Below, one piece after another: positions 8,704 to 16,962 of a stretch of DNA of 35,290 nt (position 1 is the first letter of the stretch; the number at the start of each line of letters is the position of its first letter). The notes below the pieces were generated by a model. The model saw nothing but the letters and a program-made list of their open reading frames with translations. It did not search any database and was not told the DNA's origin. The translations under genes were made by a program, and so were the position numbers. Source of the stretch: SG8-41 sp036555615 (lineage in GTDB: Bacteria; Pseudomonadota; Gammaproteobacteria; Burkholderiales; SG8-41); contig DATBKZ010000050.1 in NCBI GenBank assembly GCA_036555615.1, forward strand, positions 1 through 35,290, in the 5' to 3' direction.

Positions 8704-9483
8704 CTACCGCGGCGTGCGCGCGCTGTTGCCCCCGTCAACACTGATGACGGTGCCCGAGACGTAGGAGGCGCGGTCGGAGCAGAGGAACACCACAACGTCC
8801 GCCACTTCCTCGACCGTGGCGGGGCGGCCGAAGGGAAAGCCCTTGGTCAACTCGCGCCAACGCTCGGGGTCGCCGAGGTCCTTCTGCGCCTGGTTGCGCC
8901 AGCGCATGACACCCCGGTCGGTTGCGGTCGCGCTGGGATTTAATCCGATCACCCGCACGCCGAACTTGGGGCTCTCGGCCCCGAGCGCCCGGGAGAACGC
9001 CATCAAGCCCGCATTCGCGATGCTGCCGGCGATGTAACCGGCGGTGGGACGCTCTCCGGCGCCGCCGATGATGTTGACGATGACGCCGCGGCCCCGCTCG
9101 CACATCGCGGCGTAGATGACGCGCGAGAGATTGATGTAGCCGAACATCTTGAGGTCCCACGAATCGCGCCAGACCTTCTCGTCGAGCCCGGTGAGCGTGC
9201 CCTGGGGAATCGCCCCGGCATTGTTGACGAGGATGTCGACGTCGCGGCAGGCCGCGCCGAGCTTTTTCGCGTTCTCGCTCGCGCCCAGGTCGAGCGCGTG
9301 GGTCGTGACGTTGACCTTGTGCGCCGCCAGCAATTTCTTGCGGGCAGCCTCGAGGTCGGCGGCGCTGCGCGAGGCGAGGTGAAGATGGCAGCCTTCGGCG
9401 GCGAGCGATTGCGCCACGCCGAAACCGATGCCGCGCGAGCCGCCGGTGATCAATGCGGAACGGCCGGAGAGTTTTAGGTCCAT
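8704..9483 (-). CDS. Short-chain dehydrogenase/reductase-like protein with an altered catalytic site
   Basis: The 259-residue Rossmann protein has the SDR cofactor motif TGGSRGIG (13-20), NNAG (87-90) and the C-terminal GTVISVDGG. Gly-rich dinucleotide binding is therefore expected. The usual Ser-Tyr-Lys catalytic set is incomplete. Tyr150 is present in AGYIAGSIANAG, but position +4 is Ser instead of Lys, and the usual serine about 13 residues earlier is Gly. As I recall, a group of SDRs annotated only as short-chain dehydrogenase (PRK06125-like) shares YxxGS and the AIPxG and ERP..YI segments, so the change is probably a subfamily trait and not damage. The substrate is unknown. It is divergent from the PLP enzyme at 9642. 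Confidence 0.88.
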   Translation of the reverse strand: MDLKLSGRSALITGGSRGIGFGVAQSLAAEGCHLHLASRSAADLEAARKKLLAAHKVNVTTHALDLGASENAKKLGAACRDVDILVNNAGAIPQGTLTGLDEKVWRDSWDLKMFGYINLSRVIYAAMCERGRGVIVNIIGGAGERPTAGYIAGSIANAGLMAFSRALGAESPKFGVRVIGLNPSATATDRGVMRWRNQAQKDLGDPERWRELTKGFPFGRPATVEEVADVVVFLCSDRASYVSGTVISVDGGNSARTPR

Positions 9484-9641
9484 ATTTGAAAGCGATGTTG
9501 TTGGTGAGGAATGGCCGGCGGTTGCCGGGCGCAGCTATTCTACTGTATCCCCCCGTCGATTCCGGCGGGGACGGGACGCTATAGAATCGCGTCTGTTCCC
9601 GTAACAAGCTTGGCTCCCCCAGCCGATCCCGCGCGACCGCC

Positions 9642-10781
9642 ATGCACTACGTCGATTCGATGACCGGCGCCAGCTATCCGCTCGATGCGCCGCGGTGGCG
9701 CGGCGACTCCGGCGGCCACCTGAATCTCGCCGCCGCGCCAGGGCTCAGGCGCGGCGATATCGACGGGTCGGTCAGCTCGCTGTGGCGCTATCGCAAGGCG
9801 CTGCTGGTGGACGCGGGCGACGCGGTCACGATGGGCGAGGGCTGGACACCGCTCGTGAACGCCGAATGGGACGGCGTGGCGGTCGGCCTCAAGCTCGAAT
9901 TCATGATGCCGACGGGATCCTTCAAGGACCGCGGCATGACCGTGATGGTGAGCTACCTCAGACGCCGCGGCATTGTCCACGTGCTGGAGGACTCTTCAGG
10001 CAATGCCGGCGCCTCCCTCTCCGCCTATTGCGCGCGGGCGGGCATGCGCTGCCGCATCCTGGTGCCGGAGACGGCGTCGAATCCGAAGATCGCCCAGATC
10101 GCGGCGTGCGGCGCGGAGGTGATAACGATCAAGGGATCGCGCCAGGACGTCGCCGAGGCAGCGCTCGCCATGAGCGCGGAGATCTTCTATGCGAGCCACA
10201 ACTGGCAGCCGTTCTTTGCCGAAGGCACCAAGACGCTTGCCTACGAGCTGTGGGAGCAGCTCGGGTTCCGCGCCCCGGACAGCGTGGTGGTGCCGGTCGG
10301 CTACGGCGCGAACGTTCTCGGCTGCGAGCGCGGATTTTCCGAGCTGCTGCGCAATGGCGAGATCGCGCGCATGCCGCGCCTCTACGGCGTGCAGGCGGTG
10401 AACTGCGCGCCGTATTACGCCGCGTTCCGGGCCGGCGTGGAGCATTTCATGCCGGTCGCCGTCAGCCCGACGGTTGCGGAGGGGATCGCTTCGTCGAAAC
10501 CGACGCGCATGCGCGAGGTGCTCGCGCCGGTGCGCGCATCCGGCGGCGAAATCGTGGCGGTGACGGAGGATGAGATCGTGCGCGCGCTCGGGGCGCTGGC
10601 GCGAAAGGGTTTCTACGTCGAGCCGACTTCCGCCGCCGCCGCGGCGGGCCTGTCGCAGCTCATCGCGCGCGGCGCAATCAAGCGGAGCGAGACGACCGTG
10701 CTGGTGCTGACCGGGACGGGCTTGAAGGCGTCAGAGGCGATTGGAAGACTCCTCAAGCTTGGCGCGCAGCGCGGCGGCTAG
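9642..10781 (+). CDS. Threonine-synthase-like PLP-dependent enzyme
   Basis: This is a fold-type II PLP enzyme of 379 residues. The Schiff-base lysine is Lys95 in MMPTGSFKDRGMTVMVSYLR. Next come SSGNAGASLSAYCARAG (the substrate and phosphate loop, ~118-134) and a C-terminal VLVLTGTGLKASEA segment that resembles the PLP-phosphate end of threonine synthase. The N-terminal ~40 residues resemble the short lead-in of archaeal-type ThrC but lack its paired cysteines. Threonine synthase, threonine dehydratase-like or diaminopropionate ammonia-lyase-like activities are all possible. No threonine biosynthesis gene is nearby, so the housekeeping ThrC role is doubtful. It converges on the TRAP permease with a 14-bp gap. 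Confidence 0.85.
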   Translation: MHYVDSMTGASYPLDAPRWRGDSGGHLNLAAAPGLRRGDIDGSVSSLWRYRKALLVDAGDAVTMGEGWTPLVNAEWDGVAVGLKLEFMMPTGSFKDRGMTVMVSYLRRRGIVHVLEDSSGNAGASLSAYCARAGMRCRILVPETASNPKIAQIAACGAEVITIKGSRQDVAEAALAMSAEIFYASHNWQPFFAEGTKTLAYELWEQLGFRAPDSVVVPVGYGANVLGCERGFSELLRNGEIARMPRLYGVQAVNCAPYYAAFRAGVEHFMPVAVSPTVAEGIASSKPTRMREVLAPVRASGGEIVAVTEDEIVRALGALARKGFYVEPTSAAAAAGLSQLIARGAIKRSETTVLVLTGTGLKASEAIGRLLKLGAQRGG

Positions 10782-10795
10782 GTGCTGCCCGGCGC

Positions 10796-12112
10796 TCAAA
10801 GCAGCACGAGGCTCAGCTGCGGGAAGATGATCAGCACGATGAGCACGCCGAGCATCACGACGGCGAACGGCAGCGCGCCGAGGAAGATATCGTTCAACCC
10901 GATGTCGGGGCGATTGATCGCGGTCTTGATCACGAAGCAGGACAGCCCGAAGGGCGGCGTGAGCAGACCGATCTCCGCGCCCACGACGGTGATGAGTCCG
11001 AACCAGACCAGGTTCAGGCCCATGTTTTCGATCGTGGTGAGAAAGAGCGGCACGCAGACGAGGATGATCGAGCCGGTGTCGATGATGGTGCCCAGAAACA
11101 GCAGCAGCACGACGTAGACCACCATCAGCCAGGCGAAGCCGAGATCGATATGGTCGAGCCACTGGCTCAACAGGGCGGGCAGCCCCGCGATGCCGAGCAT
11201 GCGGCTGTACATCGACGCAGCGATGATCAGGAACAGGAGATTGGCGGTGATATGGCCGGTGTCGATGAGGATTTCCTTGAACGCCTCCCAGTTGATCTTG
11301 CGCTTCACCAGCGACAGCAGGTAGGCGGTGAACGCCCCGGTGGCGCCGGCCTCGGACGCGGTGAAGAAGCCGGTGTAGATGCCGCCCAGCACGATCGCGA
11401 TGAGCGCGGCGATGGGGCCTATCTTGAGGGCCATTTCGCCGGCCGACATTGCCTTCGCGGGCTCCGCGCGCTCCCGCAATGCGCCCAGCCCGACGAAGCG
11501 GGGAGTGAGCTTCGTCATCACCAGGATGGCGCCGACATATGCCGCGGCGAGGAGCAGGCCCGGCACGATGCCTGCAATGAACATGTCGCCGACCGATTGC
11601 TCCGCGACAAAGGCGTAGATGATCATCATCACGCTTGGCGGAATGATCATGCCGAGCACCGAGCTGCCGGCCACCACGCCCACCGCGAAGCGCTTCGTGT
11701 ACTGGTAGCGGATCATCTCCGGCACCGACACCCGGGTGAACACCGCCGCCGCCGCGATGGACGAGCCGGTGACCGCGGCGAATGCGGCGTTGGCGGCGAC
11801 GGTGGCGACCCCGAGGCCCCCCTTCAGGCGCCGGAAGATCTCGTTGGCGACCTGGTAGATGTCGGCGCCGAACCCGCTCTTGCCGACGATCATGCCCATC
11901 ATCACGAAGGTGGGGATGCTGGCGTAATCGACATGCTTGATCGTGTCGCTGACCGACAGCGTCATCATCCGCACCGCAATGACCGGATCGCTCTTGATGA
12001 ACCAGACTCCGAGAAACGACACCAGGGAAAGCGCGATGCCGACGTAGCACCCGGTCCAGATCAGGAGAACGATCAGGATCAGCGAGATCAGGCCGACGAC
12101 GAACGGTTCCAT
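10796..12112 (-). CDS. dctM: TRAP transporter large permease (DctM family)
   Basis: This is the 12-helix-type membrane subunit that couples Na+ movement to uptake of a substrate delivered by the periplasmic binding protein. The 438-residue sequence is almost entirely hydrophobic helices and carries the DctM hallmarks PTFVMMGMIVGKSGFGADIY (~66-85), AAVTGSSIAAAAVFTRVSVP (~111-130) and GSSVLGMIIPPSVMMIIYA (~147-165). It is the last gene of the SnoaL-dctP-dctQ-dctM operon and starts 7 bases after dctQ ends. The substrate is probably a carboxylate or sugar acid, judging from the enolase-superfamily gene divergently placed at 14580; that is inference. Confidence 0.92.
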   Translation of the reverse strand: MEPFVVGLISLILIVLLIWTGCYVGIALSLVSFLGVWFIKSDPVIAVRMMTLSVSDTIKHVDYASIPTFVMMGMIVGKSGFGADIYQVANEIFRRLKGGLGVATVAANAAFAAVTGSSIAAAAVFTRVSVPEMIRYQYTKRFAVGVVAGSSVLGMIIPPSVMMIIYAFVAEQSVGDMFIAGIVPGLLLAAAYVGAILVMTKLTPRFVGLGALRERAEPAKAMSAGEMALKIGPIAALIAIVLGGIYTGFFTASEAGATGAFTAYLLSLVKRKINWEAFKEILIDTGHITANLLFLIIAASMYSRMLGIAGLPALLSQWLDHIDLGFAWLMVVYVVLLLFLGTIIDTGSIILVCVPLFLTTIENMGLNLVWFGLITVVGAEIGLLTPPFGLSCFVIKTAINRPDIGLNDIFLGALPFAVVMLGVLIVLIIFPQLSLVLL

Positions 12113-12119
12113 GACCCGG

Positions 12120-12659
12120 TCAGCGTCGCCGCTCGCGCACCAGCAGCCAGTGGCCCACGGCGCGGACCAGGAAGCACAGCAGGCAGGCGATGCTGCCGAG
12201 CACCACCAGACCCTTCAGCGGCCACTCGGGGAGCGTGAAGATGCCGTGCTCGCCGATGTAGTAGCCGCGCGTGATCGCCTCGACCAGTAGCGGCCAGGTC
12301 CCGACGATGATGGCGACCATGACGGCGGCGCCGAGCAGCTCGAAGCCGATGACGGCAAGCGCGGCGCCCAGCGTATTGCTTTCCCGAAGCGTGAGTAGCA
12401 TGGTCTCGGAGCGCGTCAGGCGGTCGAGCCGCGCGGTGTCGGGGAGCTGGCAGAAGACGATGACGGCGAGCGACACTGCGACGAGCTCCGTCACGCCGTC
12501 GATCGGGCGGTTGAAGAAGCTGCGCCCGAAGGAATCGGCGCAGATCAGGATCACCAGCAGCAGCACCCACAGCGAGCCGACGGCGTTGAGAAAGGCGACC
12601 GAACGGTCGAGCATGCGGACGACCGCCGACCGGTGAAAGGAGGAGGACGCGGGACTCAC
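12120..12659 (-). CDS. dctQ: TRAP transporter small permease (DctQ family)
   Basis: This is a four-helix membrane protein of 179 residues that partners DctM. Helices lie at about 25-45 (VGSLWVLLLVILICADSFGR), 58-75, 100-122 and 145-165. The FFNRPIDGVTELVAVSLAVI segment is typical of DctQ. The reading frame opens with a GTG at 12659 without a clear ribosome site; the ATG 15 codons later is an alternative start. A pair of hairpins separates it from dctP. Confidence 0.85.
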   Translation of the reverse strand: MSPASSSFHRSAVVRMLDRSVAFLNAVGSLWVLLLVILICADSFGRSFFNRPIDGVTELVAVSLAVIVFCQLPDTARLDRLTRSETMLLTLRESNTLGAALAVIGFELLGAAVMVAIIVGTWPLLVEAITRGYYIGEHGIFTLPEWPLKGLVVLGSIACLLCFLVRAVGHWLLVRERRR

Positions 12660-12677
12660 GTTCGGCGCTCGACAACA

Positions 12678-12717
12678 AGGGGGCCGCAGCCCCCTAGTCG
12701 GCGATCCCTGGGATCGC
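12678..12717. repeat. Two tandem stem-loops between dctP and dctQ
   Basis: AGGGGGC/GCCCCCT with a 4-nt loop (12678-12695) and GCGATCC/GGATCGC with a 3-nt loop (12701-12717) fill the gap between the binding-protein gene and the small permease. Such structures often protect the upstream message or trim read-through, so that binding protein exceeds permease. There is no T-tract. Confidence 0.6.
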
Positions 12718-12736
12718 GGCCACCGGGCCCGGGGGG

Positions 12737-13816
12737 CTATTCCTTATCCCAGTTCCGGACCGGCTTCTCGCCGGCGGCACGCAGCGCGCTCATGTACGCA
12801 GCGAGGATTTTCGTGGCCGGATACCCGTCCTTCTGCTCGACTTCCTTCGCCAGGTCCATCGCGATGTTGGGCATCATGTCGGCCCACTGCTTTTTCTCCG
12901 TCTCGGAGAGCGTGCGGATCTTGCCTCCCGCGGCCTTGAACTTCTTGATCGAGACCTCGGAAAGATCGAGGGTCGCCTGCGCCATTTTCTCGCGGTAGTC
13001 GACCGCGACTTCCTTCAGCACCTTCTTCACCTCCGCCGGAAGGCTCGCCCACACTTCCTTGTTCACCGCGATGGACTTGTTGACGCCGGTGCCGAAGTCG
13101 GTCTCCATGTAGTAGGGCGCGACCTCGACCAGCTTGAAGGTGATGGTGGCCTCGGGCCAGATCACCGTGCCATCGGCGACCCCGGTCTTCATGTCGTTGT
13201 AGTACGAGGTCAGGTTGCCGAGGACATTCACGGCGCCCACTGCCTTGAGGTACAGCGCATTGGGCCCCGCCGCGAGGATCTTGCGCCCCCTCAGGTCGGC
13301 GACGTTCTGTGCCGGGGCCTTGGTGAAGACGCCGTAGTTGTCGATCGAGGAGTAGTTGGTCAGCACGACCTGGTTCTGGGCGTCGAACTGCTTCTGGAAT
13401 TCCGGGAACTGCTCCATCAGCTCATCGATGACCCGGGAGACGATGCGGGGATTGCGGGAGCTGAACGGCGTGTAGTAGGGCAGGTTGTTCAGCGGCAGCT
13501 TGCTCGCGTGGAATACCGTCGTCACGACGCCGATGTCGCCCAGCTTGTTCTTGAGGCCGTCGAGCACCCCGCGCGGCTTGACGATCTGGCCGCCCCAGGC
13601 TTGATGCCAGTCGATCTTGTACTTGCCGGAGGCGGCGAGGCGCTTGTCGACCTCGGGGATGAAGTACTCGATGAAGACCTTGACCCAGAGCGCGCGCGGC
13701 GGATAGCCGTCGATCGCGGTCAGCTTGATGACCTGCTGTGCGGCTGCGACCGCAGGCAACAACGCCAGCGCGAGCACGATTACCGGAAAACGCAGCAATG
13801 CCGGGATTCGATTCAT
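12737..13816 (-). CDS. dctP: TRAP transporter periplasmic substrate-binding protein (DctP family)
   Basis: The 359-residue secreted protein has a clear signal peptide (MNRIPALLRFPVIVLALALL, cleavage near AVAAA-Q at about 26). The mature part has TRAP binding-protein features: an N-terminal strand QQVIKLTAI, WHQAWGGQIVKPRGVLDGLK around 70-90, and DLRGRKILAAGPNALYLKAV around 170-190, where members of the family place the carboxylate-binding arginine. TRAP proteins bind organic acids in the periplasm and hand them to DctQM. The start is supported by AGGAGGAG just upstream. It lies 12 bases after the SnoaL-like gene, hence in the same operon. Confidence 0.92.
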   Translation of the reverse strand: MNRIPALLRFPVIVLALALLPAVAAAQQVIKLTAIDGYPPRALWVKVFIEYFIPEVDKRLAASGKYKIDWHQAWGGQIVKPRGVLDGLKNKLGDIGVVTTVFHASKLPLNNLPYYTPFSSRNPRIVSRVIDELMEQFPEFQKQFDAQNQVVLTNYSSIDNYGVFTKAPAQNVADLRGRKILAAGPNALYLKAVGAVNVLGNLTSYYNDMKTGVADGTVIWPEATITFKLVEVAPYYMETDFGTGVNKSIAVNKEVWASLPAEVKKVLKEVAVDYREKMAQATLDLSEVSIKKFKAAGGKIRTLSETEKKQWADMMPNIAMDLAKEVEQKDGYPATKILAAYMSALRAAGEKPVRNWDKE

Positions 13817-13828
13817 GACATGCTCCTC

Positions 13829-14323
13829 CTAGGTTGTTGTAACGACAGGTCCCGTCGGGATCTTGAGCGGCCGCCCATCCAGCGTGAACGCCGCGCCGAG
13901 CTGGCGGATGCGCTCGAGCTGGTCGTAGTACACGGTTTCCTCGGTCATCAGGCCGTTTCGGAAACGCAGGACTGCGCACAGGTTCTGGACCACGCGCTTT
14001 CCGGTCGGCGGAAGGCCAAGCCACGGTCCCAGGTGCGTCGCCGTGGCCACGTTTTCGCAGATCACCCACTCGCCGGCGGCGACCAGGCGCTTGATCTCGA
14101 TCGTCACGTCGGGGAAGGCCGTCCACCACGCGTCGTAGTACTTCGCGACCGCAACCTTGCCGTGGACGATCTCCCCGCTCGCGACCACGCGGTACATGAT
14201 GTCGCCGGCAAGTGTCGCGAGCGTGCGCTCCGCGTCGTGCGCGCTCTCCGCGGCGAAGTGCTCGCGGGCGGCCCTCACGTTGACCTCCGAGACCGCCGCG
14301 GGCGTGTTTTTTGTGTCCGGCAA
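13829..14323 (-). CDS. SnoaL-like / NTF2-fold protein, TTG start
   Basis: The 164-residue protein resembles the SnoaL-like polyketide-cyclase/ester-cyclase group. A helical N-terminus (VRAAREHFAAESAHDAERTL) is followed by GKVAVAKYYDAWWTAFPDVT, with the FPD motif typical of the fold, and then LGLPPTGKRV. The function is not predictable beyond a small cone-shaped cavity enzyme or binding protein. It appears to start with TTG at 14323. AGGAGG sits 7 bases upstream of that codon, and those bases form one arm of an 11-bp perfect hairpin (14327-14363), so initiation may be controlled by folding. It is the first gene of the TRAP operon. Confidence 0.82.
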   Translation of the reverse strand: MPDTKNTPAAVSEVNVRAAREHFAAESAHDAERTLATLAGDIMYRVVASGEIVHGKVAVAKYYDAWWTAFPDVTIEIKRLVAAGEWVICENVATATHLGPWLGLPPTGKRVVQNLCAVLRFRNGLMTEETVYYDQLERIRQLGAAFTLDGRPLKIPTGPVVTTT

Positions 14324-14326
14324 GGC

Positions 14327-14363
14327 CCCCCCTCCTGCCGGCTACGTTACCTCAGGAGGGGGG
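14327..14363 (-). promoter_or_regulatory. Hairpin covering the ribosome site of the SnoaL-TRAP operon
   Basis: CCCCCCTCCTG (14327-14337) is perfectly complementary to CAGGAGGGGGG (14353-14363) across a 15-nt loop. In the minus-strand transcript the arm nearest the gene contains AGGAGG at the ideal distance from the TTG start. Pairing would hide the ribosome site. The CCCCTCCTG/AGGAGGGG core is shared with repeats A and B, but the tail GGGGTGGTGG is absent. Confidence 0.6.
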
Positions 14364-14383
14364 TTACGGCAATCGCTCTCGAT

Positions 14384-14542
14384 TCAGGCGACGCCGTGTT
14401 TCCTGAGCCACGCCTGCATCCGCTTCCAGCCGTCCTCGGCGGGCTTCCTTCCGGTAGTTCGGTCGGTAGTCTCGGCGTAGAAGGCGTGTGGGGCACCATC
14501 GTGGGCCACGTCACCGCGCTTGACACCACAAAGCCGCGCGAC
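14384..14542 (-). pseudogene. C-terminal remnant of a dienelactone hydrolase family gene
   Basis: Read on the minus strand, the 52-codon open frame ends with DGAPHAFYAE and then AEDGWKRMQAWLRKHGVA before a TGA. This is the C-terminal end of dienelactone hydrolases, where the His in GAPHAF is the catalytic base and the last helix is WKRM-AWLRKHG. An in-frame TAA at 14543-14545 and loss of similarity upstream show that the rest of the gene is missing. The remnant fills the divergent promoter region between the TRAP operon and the enolase-superfamily gene. Confidence 0.7.
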
Positions 14543-14579
14543 TTAGATTCGCCGACTCCCATTCCTCCCGTGTGCGCCC

Positions 14580-15737
14580 ATGAGAATCACCGCGGTCAAG
14601 AGCTACAGCGTGCATCCCGGCTGGCGCAAGAACCTGATCTTCGTGAAGGTCGAGACCGACGCCGGCGTGCACGGTTGGGGCGAGGCCTACTCGCAATACG
14701 ACCGTGATCCCGCGGTGATCGCGCACCTCGACGCGCTCGGTCGCTACGCGGCGGGCCGGAGCCCCTTCGACATCAAGCACTTCACGCAGGTCGCCTTCGA
14801 CGACTACGCGCAGCGGCGCGGCTCGGTCGAGCTTTTCTGCGCGATTTCGGGGATCGAGCAGGCGCTGTGGGATATCGTCGGGAAGGCCTGCAAGCAGCCG
14901 GTCTATAACCTCCTCGGCGGGCGCTGCCGGGACAAGATCCGCGTCTACGCCAACGGCTGGAGCTATCAATTGAAGGAGCCGGCGGACTATGCGCGCGCGG
15001 CGGAAAAGGTCGTGCAGCAGGGCTTCGACGCCCTCAAGCTCGATCCGCTGCCGAGCCCCTGGCGCACCTGGATCCCGAAGGAGCAGGAAGAACGCGCGGT
15101 GCGGGTGGTGAAGGCGGTGCGTGACGCGGTGGGCCCCAAGGTGGACATACTGATCGACCAGCACCGGCGCCTGGCCCCGATGCACGCCATCCGCCTCGAT
15201 CGGCGCCTTGCCGAATTCGGGCTCTACTGGATGGAGGAGTCCTGCCAGGCGGAGTATCCGGACGAGCTGGCGCGGATCCGCAACGAGACCGGCCTGCCCA
15301 TGGTGATCGGCGAAGCGACCTATACCAAGACCGGCTTCCGGCCGCTCCTGGAAAAGCGCGCGGCCGACATACTGAATCCTGATGTTGCGTGCGTGGGCGG
15401 GATCCTCGAGCTGAAGGAGATTGCAGCCATGGCCGAGCCATACCTGGTGGCGATGTCACCCCACAACTACAACTCGACGCTCGTGGCGCTGGCCGCCACC
15501 GTGCAGGCCTCGGCGGTGATGCCCAATTTCATCATCACCGAGTACTTCCTGCCGTTCGTCGAATTCTGCGACCGGATTTCGCCCAACCAGTTAAAGCCGA
15601 GGAACGGCTATATCGAGCTGCCCACCGCGCCAGGTCTGGGAGTCGATGTCGACGAGGAGGCCCTCAAGCGGTTCCCCGCCAAGGCCTACACGACCCGCAC
15701 GTTGCGCCAGCCGGGGGACGAGCCCGGGGGAATCTAG
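14580..15737 (+). CDS. Enolase-superfamily sugar-acid dehydratase (mandelate racemase / galactonate dehydratase-like)
   Basis: This 385-residue enzyme is of the mandelate racemase/muconate lactonizing group. Metal ligands are visible as Asp193 (ILIDQH), Glu219 (YWMEE) and Glu245 (VIGEA). The general acid/base candidates are His195 (Asp-Gln-His) and His295 (MSPHNYNST). The N-terminal lid has GWGEAYSQ and the barrel has SGIEQALWDIVGKA. The DxH plus SPH pattern is closer to the galactonate/mannonate dehydratase groups than to muconate cycloisomerase. It is divergent from the TRAP operon, and such enzymes are often paired with TRAP uptake of sugar acids. The substrate itself cannot be read from the sequence. 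Confidence 0.88.
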   Translation: MRITAVKSYSVHPGWRKNLIFVKVETDAGVHGWGEAYSQYDRDPAVIAHLDALGRYAAGRSPFDIKHFTQVAFDDYAQRRGSVELFCAISGIEQALWDIVGKACKQPVYNLLGGRCRDKIRVYANGWSYQLKEPADYARAAEKVVQQGFDALKLDPLPSPWRTWIPKEQEERAVRVVKAVRDAVGPKVDILIDQHRRLAPMHAIRLDRRLAEFGLYWMEESCQAEYPDELARIRNETGLPMVIGEATYTKTGFRPLLEKRAADILNPDVACVGGILELKEIAAMAEPYLVAMSPHNYNSTLVALAATVQASAVMPNFIITEYFLPFVEFCDRISPNQLKPRNGYIELPTAPGLGVDVDEEALKRFPAKAYTTRTLRQPGDEPGGI

Positions 15738-15774
15738 CCACCGCATTCGCGGGAATGACGACGTCGAACCCCGC

Positions 15775-16809
15775 CTAGATCACGACCGCTTCATCCCCTT
15801 GAGCCTCGATGCGCGTGCCGAACGGGGCGCTGCGCTCGACCAGATCGCTTAGCGCCGCCGGCTCCTCGCCCGGCGTGCGCAGCAGTGTCTCGTTCCGATC
15901 GTTGTGGCGCACGAAGCGCAGGGCAACGCGCTGGATCGCGCGTTCCTCGAGCACCACGCGGGCGAGCATCCCAACCCAGTCCCCGTGCTTGCGGCCACCG
16001 TGTCCGGTGTGGAACGAGAAGTTGCCCATGCCATAAAAGACGGGCCGGCCCTTGTAGATCTCGACCGGCAGCACGAAATGCGGTCCATGCCCGATGACCA
16101 TATCGGCGCCGGCATCGATCGCTGCATGGGCGATCTCGCGCATGTAATCCAGCACTTCCTGATGCAGCCCCCAGTGATGGGATGCGATCAGCCAGTCCGC
16201 GTGCGCGCGCGCGGCCCCGATCTCGTCACGGAATCGCGTCAGGTACTGGGGATCGGCCCACGTCAGGATCACCGGCGGAATGCCGGGGCGATTCATCGGC
16301 GGGATCTCGGGTCGCGTCTTGTGCGCTGGCACCTGGTATGCCGTGTGGCCGCGGATCACCGCCACGCCGGCGGAGTGCTCGGCAGCCTCGTGATTGGTCG
16401 GCCAGTAAACGGAGGTGCGCTGCAGGACGCCGAAACGCATTCCCTTGCGCTCGACGACGGCTGGCGCGTGGGCAGCCGCGCGGTTTGCGCCGCTCCCGGC
16501 ATGCGCGATGCCGAGGCGGTCCAGCTCGCGCAAGGAATGCGTGATCGCCTCGCTGCCGTAATTGACGTTGTTGGCCGTACCTACTGCGTGGAAGCCCGCA
16601 ACGGTGAGCGCCTCGCCAATCGCCGGCGGGGCGTAGAAGCCCTCATCGGCCAGCGACCGCGCCCCTGGCGGCGCGTAGAGGCAGCATTCGAGATTGCCGA
16701 ACAGGAAGTCCGCTGCGCGCAGCGTGGCGGCGACGCGCGCGAAGGGCGCGCGTGGATCCTCTATCTTCATGAGATTGATATCGCCGGTGATCAGGATCTG
16801 GCGTTGCAC
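15775..16809 (-). CDS. CapA-family metallophosphatase-like protein
   Basis: This 344-residue protein is of the CapA/PgsA group, originally linked to poly-gamma-glutamate capsule export and built on a metallophosphatase fold. Visible motifs are ITGDINLM (N-terminal metal site), FGNLECCL, IASHHWGLH, VIGHGPHFVLPVEIY and VFYGMGNFSF. The usual NNHxxDYG motif is degraded to NNVNYG, so one metal-site contact may be altered. It lacks a signal peptide or membrane anchor, unlike classical CapA, and no other capsule genes are nearby. The start is GTG at 16809. It converges with the enolase-superfamily gene. Confidence 0.83.
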   Translation of the reverse strand: MQRQILITGDINLMKIEDPRAPFARVAATLRAADFLFGNLECCLYAPPGARSLADEGFYAPPAIGEALTVAGFHAVGTANNVNYGSEAITHSLRELDRLGIAHAGSGANRAAAHAPAVVERKGMRFGVLQRTSVYWPTNHEAAEHSAGVAVIRGHTAYQVPAHKTRPEIPPMNRPGIPPVILTWADPQYLTRFRDEIGAARAHADWLIASHHWGLHQEVLDYMREIAHAAIDAGADMVIGHGPHFVLPVEIYKGRPVFYGMGNFSFHTGHGGRKHGDWVGMLARVVLEERAIQRVALRFVRHNDRNETLLRTPGEEPAALSDLVERSAPFGTRIEAQGDEAVVI

Positions 16810-16962
16810 GACTTGGGAGGCGGTAGAAGCTGCGGCCGATTATATCGGAGGCCCGTTTCGCGCCCGCCCAGCGCGCGACCCTTGACAGCCCTCCCGGGGA
16901 GCGACAAGCTTGGAGCAGGGTCCAGATGCTGGAACGCGGTCCCGGTGGGAGAGGAGGAGGAG

